From an uncultured Ruminobacter sp. (GTDB taxonomy: Bacteria; Pseudomonadota; Gammaproteobacteria; Enterobacterales; Succinivibrionaceae), in NCBI GenBank assembly GCA_900767005.1, contig CAAFXL010000112.1:1-5090 (forward strand): DNA of 5,090 bases, in the 5' to 3' direction. Positions 1 to 5,078 of the stretch are shown here, in pieces (position 1 is the first letter of the stretch; each line of letters begins with the position of its first letter). The notes beneath the pieces are model-generated. The model was not told where the DNA came from, made no database searches, and saw only the letters and a list, made by a program, of their open reading frames with translations. The position numbers and the translations under genes are program-made.

Positions 1-89
1 ATTGCCATGTATACTGCACCGTTTGGATCTTTAATTGTTGCTGCACCTTCTGGTTTGTAACCATCAATGTTCATGTAGATATTAGCCAT
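1..89 (-). CDS. hcp: Hcp-like T6SS tube protein, N-terminal fragment (cut by window edge)
   Basis: Partial gene; only the first 29 codons are in the window and it runs off the left edge with no stop. The protein begins MANIYMNIDGYKPEG, the usual opening of the Hcp family (first beta strand of the tube-forming barrel). It lines up with the start of the neighbouring gene (MDSLVMSISGF): Met, three residues, hydrophobic, Met-x-Ile-x-Gly. Hcp proteins form hexameric rings that stack into the inner tube of the type Vi secretion system and are expelled from the cell, often carrying effectors. The ATG at 89 has a strong ribosome site (AAAGGAG, 97-103) seven bases upstream. It starts 17 bp after the stop of the complete hcp gene, so the two are almost certainly co-transcribed. 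The identification rests on the N-terminus and the neighbour; any effector domain further on is not visible. Confidence 0.7.
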   Translation of the reverse strand, partial: MANIYMNIDGYKPEGAATIKDPNGAVYMA

Positions 90-106
90 AATTTTTCTCC
101 TTTACC

Positions 107-673
107 TTACTTACCAATCTTAGTACCAGCTTTTAATACGCCTTCACTGAAGTTATACTCAACGATATCATTGATTGCTTCTGCACCAATCTTGCCATCG
201 ATACCAGAACGAGCACAAGAAGCCTTGATACTTGAGAATGCAATGGTAATTTTTTCTAAAGGAACTTTACCTTTTTCATCATTTCCATCGGTACTTACTT
301 GATAATCAATAACCTTAGCATTACTTAAAGTAATCTGACGCTGAATAACTAAACCGGTACCATCAGTTTTTGGAGTACCGTAAGTTATAGTAATATCTCT
401 ACCTTTCTTTGGCTTAAATAAAATGGTATTGATTGCTGGAGTTAAACCATCAACTGATTTAGTAACTACTAAAGTGCCTCCAGTTAATTCACCAGTATCA
501 CTATTATTACCGTTACCTACATCTAAGGTTACATTTCTATTTACTGCCCATTCAACTGATTTTACAGGTACAACTGCTTCTTTATCTGCACCACCAGTTA
601 AACCACTTAATACAGACGCACCTTTAATATTCTTACCGGTGAATCCACTAATTGACATTACTAAAGAATCCAT
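107..673 (-). CDS. hcp: Hcp-family type VI secretion tube protein
   Basis: A complete 188-residue Hcp-type protein, expected to form the hexameric ring of the T6SS inner tube. It follows the family pattern in order: first strand MDSLVMSISGF (1-11); SVEWAVNRNV (39-48), matching the conserved Trp strand of Hcp1; LVVTKSVDGLTPAI (68-81), matching the family's TK-hydrophobic-D-x-x-x-P segment; ITLSNAKVIDYQVS (114-127); PLEKITIAFSSIKASC (138-153), matching the family's E-x-hydrophobic-x-F-x-x-hydrophobic strand; and a C-terminal EYNFSEG (172-178) like the usual Gly-Tyr/Trp-Asp tail. It is somewhat longer than the typical 160-172 residues; the extra length lies in a Gly/Lys/Ala-rich loop (12-36) and in the Gly/Asn-rich loop near 52-65. 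There is no signal peptide, as expected for a T6SS substrate. The ATG at 673 has GGAG about eight bases upstream; the nearby ATG at 680 is out of frame. No sheath, baseplate or VgrG gene is visible, so this may be an orphan hcp locus. The family call is firm; the exact role is inferred. Confidence 0.85.
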   Translation of the reverse strand: MDSLVMSISGFTGKNIKGASVLSGLTGGADKEAVVPVKSVEWAVNRNVTLDVGNGNNSDTGELTGGTLVVTKSVDGLTPAINTILFKPKKGRDITITYGTPKTDGTGLVIQRQITLSNAKVIDYQVSTDGNDEKGKVPLEKITIAFSSIKASCARSGIDGKIGAEAINDIVEYNFSEGVLKAGTKIGK

Positions 674-713
674 AGTTCATTCTCCATTTTGTTTTTATTA
701 ATATTTAAGTTTT

Positions 714-737
714 GTTAAGCTTTTTAGCTTTCTTAAC
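714..737. repeat. Inverted repeat in the hcp leader (proximal)
   Basis: GTTAAG (714-719) and CTTAAC (732-737) are exact inverse complements. Inside them lies a second small dyad, AAGCT-TTTT-AGCTT (717-730). The element is 41-64 bp upstream of the hcp ATG. It could be a hairpin in the 5' leader or an operator. There is no T-run after it on the minus strand, so it is not a normal terminator. Confidence 0.4.
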
Positions 738-744
738 CTTTCTG

Positions 745-764
745 TCTTGAAGACGTTTTCAAGA
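745..764. repeat. Perfect 7-bp inverted repeat upstream of hcp
   Basis: TCTTGAA (745-751) and TTCAAGA (758-764) are exact inverse complements around a six-base centre, GACGTT. The site is 72-91 bp upstream of the hcp start, a typical place for an operator near a promoter. It is not an FNR box (TTGAT-N4-ATCAA) or a CRP box. It is not followed by a T-run on either strand. Regulatory function is an inference. Confidence 0.45.
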
Positions 765-800
765 AAAATTGGTTACAGTTATTTTAAAATTTCTTATAAA

Positions 801-827
801 TAAAAAAGGAGCTAATGCTAGCTCCTT
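801..827 (-). terminator. Rho-independent terminator of the minus-strand lpxK-kdsB-BI-1 side
   Basis: A perfect 9-bp stem (806-814 with 819-827, AAGGAGCTA/TAGCTCCTT) closes a four-base loop. Read on the minus strand it is followed at once by a run of T (806 down to 802). It begins 31 bp past the stop of the Bax inhibitor-like gene. On the plus strand the stem is followed by GATCTTATT, which lacks a T-tract, so it works in one direction only. It separates the hcp genes from upstream transcription. Confidence 0.9.
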
Positions 828-857
828 GATCTTATTAAAAAAATTTATTCTAAAAAA

Positions 858-1649
858 TTATTCACGGTTAAGCTTTAATAAAAGCTTTAAGATTTCAATA
901 TAAATCCAAACTACAGTTGCAAGTAAACCCATGCCGCAAACCCATTCATAGTCTTTTGAAACTTGACCATGAAGCTGAGCGATATTATCAAAGTCTAATA
1001 AAAGCATGCAAGCTGCCACAATTAGAACAAATACACTAACACCAATACTGATCATTGGAGAGGTAGAGTTAACTGCCATAAAATTAAGTTCAGAACCAGA
1101 CCATAAAGTAACTACAAGATTTAATAAGTATAAAACGCAGATACCAATACAAAGAGTAGTTACAATTGCTCTAAATTTCTGGGTAACCTTAAATACCCCA
1201 AATGAGAAACCAAAGAACATTACTAAGAATGTAGCTGTGGTTCCAAGGAGGGCATCCATTGCAACGCCAGGCACCTGAAAATCAGCAACAGCACTAATTG
1301 CCCCTAAGCATATACCTTCACTAATTGCGTATAGTGGAGCACAAATGAAAGCAATTTTTGGAACAAAAAGACCTACCATGTAAACCACTAGAGCAAAAAT
1401 AGAAGCTCCTAAAATTCCGACATAGCCAATGCCCATTGACTGATTAACTAAGATGCTTTCTAGAATCTTTTGGTACATAAAGAAACCAGTAACCATACAT
1501 AGTACTAATAAAATTAGTGACTTCTGAGCAGTTCCCTTTAAGGTCATTAAAGAAGATGAGCTTTGTGCAACTGAACCATTAGCTGAAGCATCATGATTTC
1601 TAATTGTTCCAACATTTAATAATGGATTGGTTGATTCAAATTTTGCCAT
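858..1649 (-). CDS. Bax inhibitor-1-like (BI-1/YccA-related) seven-helix membrane protein
   Basis: A 263-residue inner-membrane protein. After a polar, Ser-rich cytoplasmic N-terminus (1-42) come seven hydrophobic segments at about 43-60, 73-95, 98-120, 132-153, 162-183, 199-219 and 236-258. It matches the 'Bax inhibitor 1 like' branch of the BI-1 family by several signatures: NPLL near the N-terminus (8-11); YAISEGICLGAIS (107-119); ALLGTTATF (133-141); KVTQKFRAIV (154-163); and the C-terminal YEWVCGMGLLATVVWIYIEILKLL (234-257). Acidic residues in or near the membrane (Glu111, Asp219, Asp221) fit the pH-sensitive aspartates of family calcium-leak channels such as BsYetJ, but the equivalence is not proven. 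The physiological role in bacteria is poorly defined; membrane stress or ion leak is the usual suggestion. The ATG at 1649 has AAGGA nine bases upstream. It lies 86 bp downstream of kdsB with only AT-rich sequence between, so it may be read through from kdsB or use its own promoter. A strong terminator follows. Confidence 0.87.
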   Translation of the reverse strand: MAKFESTNPLLNVGTIRNHDASANGSVAQSSSSLMTLKGTAQKSLILLVLCMVTGFFMYQKILESILVNQSMGIGYVGILGASIFALVVYMVGLFVPKIAFICAPLYAISEGICLGAISAVADFQVPGVAMDALLGTTATFLVMFFGFSFGVFKVTQKFRAIVTTLCIGICVLYLLNLVVTLWSGSELNFMAVNSTSPMISIGVSVFVLIVAACMLLLDFDNIAQLHGQVSKDYEWVCGMGLLATVVWIYIEILKLLLKLNRE

Positions 1650-1735
1650 AAATATATATCCTTAAATTTATAATATTTAATTCCTATATGTATATTACCA
1701 TATATATCATATTTTTATGTTAAATTCTTAAAAAA

Positions 1736-2497
1736 TTACTTGTTCTCACGCATTTTTACAATTTCGCGTACTTTTTCTAAGTCTTCTAGAGTATCAACGC
1801 CGATCATTGGGTCTTCCTTAGCATAATCGATCATAATCTTATAACCATTAAAGATTACGCGAAGCTGTTCAAGTGATTCAGCCTCTTCAATTACGCAAGG
1901 GCTCATCTTTAGGTATTCTTTAATAAATCCTGCTCGATAAGCATAAATTCCAAGGTGTCTAGCGTGTCCTAATTTGGCACTCTTGTCCCCTGCTCTAAAG
2001 TTATTTCGTTCATAAGGAATCGGAGCACGGCTAAAATAAATTGCTTCATTATTCTTATTCATAATAACTTTTACGCAATTTGGATTAAATACTTCCTCTC
2101 CTTCAATTGGTACGCAAAGGGTAGCCATTGGAGCCTGGGAATTTTCTAATAAATTCGCAACTTGTAAAATATTAACAGGTGGAATTAATGGTTCATCGCC
2201 TTGAACATTAACAATGATTTCATCATCATTAATTCCTAGTTTTTCACACACTTCCGCAATTCTTTCAGTACCAGAATTGTGATTTTTACTAGTTAATACG
2301 CAATTTATGCCTTTAATATGTTCACAAGCTTTAACGATTCTTTCATCATCGGTTGCGACAATCACGCGATTTGCATTAGTTTGTAGAGCTTGTAAAGCTA
2401 CGCGTTCAATCATAGTTTTACCATTAATATCAACTAATGGCTTACCAGGAAGACGAGATGAACTATATCGAGCAGGAATCACAATACTAAAACTCAT
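1736..2497 (-). CDS. kdsB: CMP-Kdo synthetase (3-deoxy-manno-octulosonate cytidylyltransferase)
   Basis: KdsB couples CTP and Kdo to give CMP-Kdo plus pyrophosphate in the cytoplasm, the activated sugar used by the Kdo transferase to build the lipopolysaccharide inner core. The 253 residues match the family's usual length (E. coli 248). Motifs in order: the nucleotide-binding N-terminus IPARYSSSRLPGKPL (7-21); VATDD (47-51); NSGTERIAE (74-82); VNVQGDEPLIP (96-106), with Asp101 a magnesium ligand by family comparison; YFSRAPIPYER (154-164); HLGIYAYRAGF (181-191); LEQLR (209-213); and GVDTLEDLEKV (233-243), whose Asp236 is the second metal ligand. All key residues are present, so the enzyme should be active. 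The ATG at 2497 gives the conserved MSFSIVIPARY start, with GAGGT five bases upstream. It follows lpxK by 91 bp without a clear terminator, so co-transcription is likely. E. coli has ycaR between lpxK and kdsB; there is no room for it here. Confidence 0.97.
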   Translation of the reverse strand: MSFSIVIPARYSSSRLPGKPLVDINGKTMIERVALQALQTNANRVIVATDDERIVKACEHIKGINCVLTSKNHNSGTERIAEVCEKLGINDDEIIVNVQGDEPLIPPVNILQVANLLENSQAPMATLCVPIEGEEVFNPNCVKVIMNKNNEAIYFSRAPIPYERNNFRAGDKSAKLGHARHLGIYAYRAGFIKEYLKMSPCVIEEAESLEQLRVIFNGYKIMIDYAKEDPMIGVDTLEDLEKVREIVKMRENK

Positions 2498-2588
2498 TTT
2501 TTACCTCTTAATTATTCTTTAACTTTTTTTAGTTACTGTTTTTTAATTAACTATCTTTCTCTTTAAGATTTTTATTCTTTAAAAATTT

Positions 2589-3587
2589 TTATTTTGTTTT
2601 TTTTAAAATTAACTCATAAAGTTTTTCTAAAAAATCATCATTAAACTTTGGAGTTACCGCTAATACATAGGCGTTTTCAAGTTGGGTATCCATATATTTT
2701 ACGGCATCTTTTTCAGTCATAATTATAGGATTAATTTGGGAAGCTTTTTTTAGTTCCTCAAAATTTACTTTCCCATGATCCTCTACGTTTATCGTACTTT
2801 TAATGTTAAAACCAAGAATTTTTAAAGTATTATAAAAGCGCCCAGGATTACCAATTCCTGCAAAGGCGGTGACATCTTTGCCGATTATTTTTTGGGCATC
2901 ATTTAACTCTAAACTTTCTTTAAAATTATTTAAAGGATAAATTCTTTCAAAAGTTAAATTAAATAAATGGGTGTTAGGAATTGTTTCGCCACCATTATTA
3001 ATTATAAAATCAACTTCTTTTAATCTTTTTTTAGTTTCTCTTAAGGGACCTGACGGAAAAACAAAACCATTACCAATTAAACGCTTACCATCTTGCACAA
3101 TTATCTCAATATCGCGTTTAAAAGCATAATGTTGGAGTCCATCATCAGAAATAATGATATCAACCTCATTTTCTAAACTTTTTATGGCGTTGGTTCTATT
3201 GGGATCAATTACTACTGGAATATTACTTTTTAAATGAATTAATTTGGGTTCATCACCACTTTCTTGGGTGTTTGAATCCATAGATACACGGTAAGGATAA
3301 GTTTTTGGGGTTGATCCATAACCGCGGCTAACAACCCCAACCTTTAAACCTTTACTAGTTAAAAATTTAGTTAAGGCAATAACAAGTGGAGTTTTACCAG
3401 CTCCCCCTACCATAATATTACCAACAACAACTACTAAAGCTTTACTCTTATAGCTTTTAAAAATGTTCTTTTGATAAAGAAATCTTCTAAAGCTTGATAT
3501 TCCCAAAAATATCACCGTAAGGGGTAATAAAATATAAGCTAAAGGATGGTGCGGTTTATACCAAACCTTTTCAATAAAACTTGCCAC
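2589..3587 (-). CDS. lpxK: Tetraacyldisaccharide 4'-kinase (lipid A 4'-kinase)
   Basis: LpxK phosphorylates the 4' position of the tetraacyl disaccharide-1-phosphate with ATP, forming lipid IVA at the cytoplasmic face of the inner membrane. Kdo, activated by the neighbouring KdsB, is added next. At 332 residues it is full length (E. coli 328). Visible parts: an N-terminal hydrophobic membrane-anchoring helix (about 16-32); the atypical P-loop VGNIMVGGAGKTPL (55-68); VVSRGYG (85-91); GDEPKLI (111-117); DDGLQHY (148-154), carrying catalytic-region acids; PSGPLRE (178-184); FAGIGNPGRF (242-251); the Asp270-His271 pair matching the catalytic His region; and TEKDAVK (291-297). The start is GTG at 3587. 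An in-frame TAA lies nine bases upstream (3594-3596) and the next in-frame ATG is codon 59, so GTG must be right, and it gives the expected N-terminus. The ribosome site is weak (AAGG 11 bases upstream, GAGA adjoining the GTG), which suggests modest translation. The msbA gene that precedes lpxK in E. coli is missing. Confidence 0.96.
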   Translation of the reverse strand: MASFIEKVWYKPHHPLAYILLPLTVIFLGISSFRRFLYQKNIFKSYKSKALVVVVGNIMVGGAGKTPLVIALTKFLTSKGLKVGVVSRGYGSTPKTYPYRVSMDSNTQESGDEPKLIHLKSNIPVVIDPNRTNAIKSLENEVDIIISDDGLQHYAFKRDIEIIVQDGKRLIGNGFVFPSGPLRETKKRLKEVDFIINNGGETIPNTHLFNLTFERIYPLNNFKESLELNDAQKIIGKDVTAFAGIGNPGRFYNTLKILGFNIKSTINVEDHGKVNFEELKKASQINPIIMTEKDAVKYMDTQLENAYVLAVTPKFNDDFLEKLYELILKKTK

Positions 3588-3625
3588 TCTCTTTTAAACC
3601 TTAAATTTTTTATATTATTTTTAGC

Positions 3626-3655
3626 ATTATACACAATTTATTTTTACAACATAAA
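3626..3655 (-). promoter_or_regulatory. Candidate sigma-70 promoter for lpxK (exact TATAAT -10)
   Basis: On the minus strand there is a perfect -10 box TATAAT at 3631-3626, about 38 bp before the lpxK GTG, which leaves a short 5' leader. At 17-18 bp upstream the -35 is poor (TTATGT or TTTATG, within 3649-3655), so the promoter would be weak or need an activator. It lies in the 170-bp region shared with the divergent FNR-family gene. Confidence 0.5.
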
Positions 3656-3722
3656 TTATTATTAACTCACATTCTACGCTTAAAATTAAATAGCTTGTAA
3701 CTAAAAAGTTTTTATTTAATGA

Positions 3723-3728
3723 TATGAT
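3723..3728 (+). promoter_or_regulatory. Candidate -10 box of the FNR-family gene
   Basis: TATGAT (five of six to consensus) sits 29 bp before the ATG. No good -35 lies at 16-18 bp; TTGTAA at 3695-3700 is 22 bp away, which is too far for a standard promoter. The assignment is tentative in such AT-rich sequence. No recognisable FNR box is seen nearby, so autoregulation through one is not supported. Confidence 0.28.
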
Positions 3729-3757
3729 AAGTTTAGCTCTAAATTTAAGTATGAAGT

Positions 3758-4483
3758 ATGAATAAACCATATAATCAACAATACCACTATAACGCCTATT
3801 ATGCTCAGGACGCTTTAAATATTGCTCTAAATGAACATAAAGATGACTTAAAAATTATTAATAAGTTAGCCGAGGAGAATAAACTCACCTTTAAAAAGGG
3901 CGAGCATCTTTATAAGTTTGGGGATAGTTTTAAAAATATCTTTTTAATTTTAAATGGAAGTATTAAAGTTTATTCTATAAATGAACTTGGTGATGAACAA
4001 ATCACAAGTTTTCATACCCAAGGCGACCTTATCGCCTTTGATGCGATAACAAGTTCTCGCCACCTCTCTTTTGCTCAAACCTTAGAAGAAACTATGGTTG
4101 GGTTAATTAATTTTAATAATTTATGCTCTATTGCGAATACTAGACCCTCTCTAAACATGCTCATATTTAAAATTATGAGTGCGGAAATTACCCAAAAAAA
4201 GAACATTATGATGCTAATTACCAAGCAAAATGCATCACAGCGTTTAGCTTCATTTTTACTTTATAACCCTTATTTTAAGCATTCAACTAACCAAAGAGCA
4301 AATATCATTACCTTAACTATGACTAGAGAAGAAATTGGTAAATATTTATCCTTAAAAAATGAAACTATTTCAAGACTACTTACAAAATTTGATAAGCAGG
4401 AATTAATCAAAGTTAATGGTAAAAATATCAGTATCTTATCCCCTCAAAAGCTTCTTGAAATTATTAACAATAAAGATAATTAA
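3758..4483 (+). CDS. fnr: FNR-family transcription regulator lacking all Fe-S cluster cysteines
   Basis: A 241-residue CRP/FNR-superfamily regulator whose closest recognisable relative is E. coli FNR itself. The cyclic-nucleotide-type beta-roll spans about 44-120, with KKGEHLYKFGD, GDEQITSFHTQGDL and SFAQTLE nearly matching FNR. The dimer helix spans about 131-157. The winged helix-turn-helix spans about 158-228, with LTMTREEIGKYLSLKNETISRLL at 186-208. Its recognition helix keeps Glu202, Ser205 and Arg206, the residues that in FNR read TTGAT half-sites. AR3 residues are also kept (Ile74, Gly78, Asp79 = FNR I81, G85, D86). The cluster is gone: E. coli ligands C20, C23 and C29 fall in a Tyr/Gln/Asn-rich segment (1-20) with no Cys, and C122 is Gly115. 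The only Cys is 123. Asp154 of FNR is Lys147 here. A stop (TGA 3752-3754) lies just upstream in frame and other upstream frames encode no Cys motif, so this is not a miscalled start. The ribosome site is weak (TAAG). It is divergent from lpxK and followed by a lipoprotein gene 81 bp on. Direct oxygen sensing looks lost; any new signal is unknown. Confidence 0.9.
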   Translation: MNKPYNQQYHYNAYYAQDALNIALNEHKDDLKIINKLAEENKLTFKKGEHLYKFGDSFKNIFLILNGSIKVYSINELGDEQITSFHTQGDLIAFDAITSSRHLSFAQTLEETMVGLINFNNLCSIANTRPSLNMLIFKIMSAEITQKKNIMMLITKQNASQRLASFLLYNPYFKHSTNQRANIITLTMTREEIGKYLSLKNETISRLLTKFDKQELIKVNGKNISILSPQKLLEIINNKDN

Positions 4484-4516
4484 GCAAAATTAATTAATTG
4501 TAACTTTAATTTTTGT

Positions 4517-4544
4517 TTGGCGTTTAAATAGTTGTGTAAATAAT
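4517..4544 (+). promoter_or_regulatory. Candidate promoter of the lipoprotein gene
   Basis: TTGGCG (4517-4522) and AATAAT (4539-4544, five of six) are spaced by 16 bp and end 20 bp before the ATG at 4565. The preceding sequence holds only an AT-rich weak dyad (AAAATTA 4486-4492, TAATTTT 4507-4513), which is not a convincing terminator for the regulator gene. The lipoprotein may therefore be transcribed both from here and by read-through. Confidence 0.3.
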
Positions 4545-4564
4545 AAAAAATTGGAGAACATACT

Positions 4565-4993
4565 ATGAATTTTATTAAATGTGCGTTTTTAACCATGCTT
4601 TTAACAATTTGTGCTCTATCAACTACTGCTTGTTCAACTAAGAAGCAAATCTTATCAGTTCATACCGAGCTTACTCTTTCTTATGAAACCACAGATGTAA
4701 AAGCTGCAATAGTTGAAGCTTTAGCTACTAGAAATTGGGTAATCACTAATGAAAATGGTAATGAAATTCAAGCAAAATTTGTAATTAAAGAAAACCAATT
4801 TATCGCAGTAAAAATTTCTTACACCGATAGATACTATAACATTAACTATTTAGATTCTCAAAACATGAAATATAACGGTTCAAAGATTCATAAGACTTAT
4901 AATAAGCAAGTTAAGGCTCTTGATAAAGTTATTAAAAGTAATGTTAAGAGTAAAGCTCGCTTAAGTAGTGCTACATTAAGTACAGCAAATTAA
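4565..4993 (+). CDS. Small putative lipoprotein of unknown function
   Basis: A 142-residue predicted lipoprotein. It has a short positive N-terminus, a hydrophobic core (6-18, FLTMLLTICAL) and a lipobox-like Thr-Ala-Cys with Cys23 as the lipidation site. Thr at -3 is less usual than Leu. Ser at +2, not Asp, fits sorting to the outer membrane by the E. coli rule. The mature part resembles a recurring group of uncharacterised proteobacterial lipoproteins: an AI-x-EAL-x-x-R-x-W segment (48-58); alternating strands around EIQAKFVIKENQFIAVKISYTDRYYNINYLDS (67-98); and the signature NMKYNGSKIHKTYNKQVKALDKVI (100-123), where Tyr-x-Gly-x-x-Ile-His-x-x-Tyr-Asn is typical. The tail after 124 is basic and Ser-rich. 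No function can be assigned. The ATG has GGAG eight bases upstream and the gene ends in tandem stops (TAATAA). Confidence 0.8.
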   Translation: MNFIKCAFLTMLLTICALSTTACSTKKQILSVHTELTLSYETTDVKAAIVEALATRNWVITNENGNEIQAKFVIKENQFIAVKISYTDRYYNINYLDSQNMKYNGSKIHKTYNKQVKALDKVIKSNVKSKARLSSATLSTAN

Positions 4994-5029
4994 TAAAAAG
5001 TATAGCAAATATAAGAATCACAAAAAATT

Positions 5030-5078
5030 AAGGCCTTTCGCTGTTTAGTGTGAATACCACTATATGTTGATCTATAAT
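5030..5078 (+). other. Gene-free right edge: palindrome, short dyad and possible -10 box
   Basis: The last 97 bp have no coding feature. They hold the palindrome AAGGCCTT (5030-5037), a 5-bp dyad TAGTG/CACTA with a seven-base loop (5046-5050 and 5058-5062), and an exact TATAAT (5073-5078) without a clear -35. They may be the promoter and operator of a plus-strand gene beyond the window. No terminator for the lipoprotein gene is seen. Confidence 0.25.

Noticed and set aside
107..673. Hcp read as hybrid cluster protein, a known FNR target
   Set aside because: The sequence is the small T6SS tube protein, with no Cys-rich cluster domain. The shared abbreviation is a coincidence.
423..701. Plus-strand ORF of 92 codons
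   Set aside because: It lies opposite the hcp gene, whose protein matches a known family; its translation is low-complexity and has no ribosome site or family signature.
1006..1278. Plus-strand ORF of 90 codons
   Set aside because: It is antisense to the BI-1-like membrane protein and is explained by codon bias on the opposite strand.
2307..2522. Plus-strand ORF of 71 codons
   Set aside because: It is antisense to the 5' part of kdsB, with no recognisable product.
2498..2588. ycaR or a terminator in the lpxK-kdsB gap
   Set aside because: The 91-bp gap is too short for ycaR (about 60 codons), and only weak AT-only dyads without a T-run are present.
3758..4483. Cysteine loss caused by a wrong start or frameshift
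   Set aside because: TGA at 3752-3754 is in frame just upstream. The other frames from about 3666 to 3757 contain no Cys-x2-Cys-type motif, and the fourth Cys position is in the well-aligned core where Gly is encoded.
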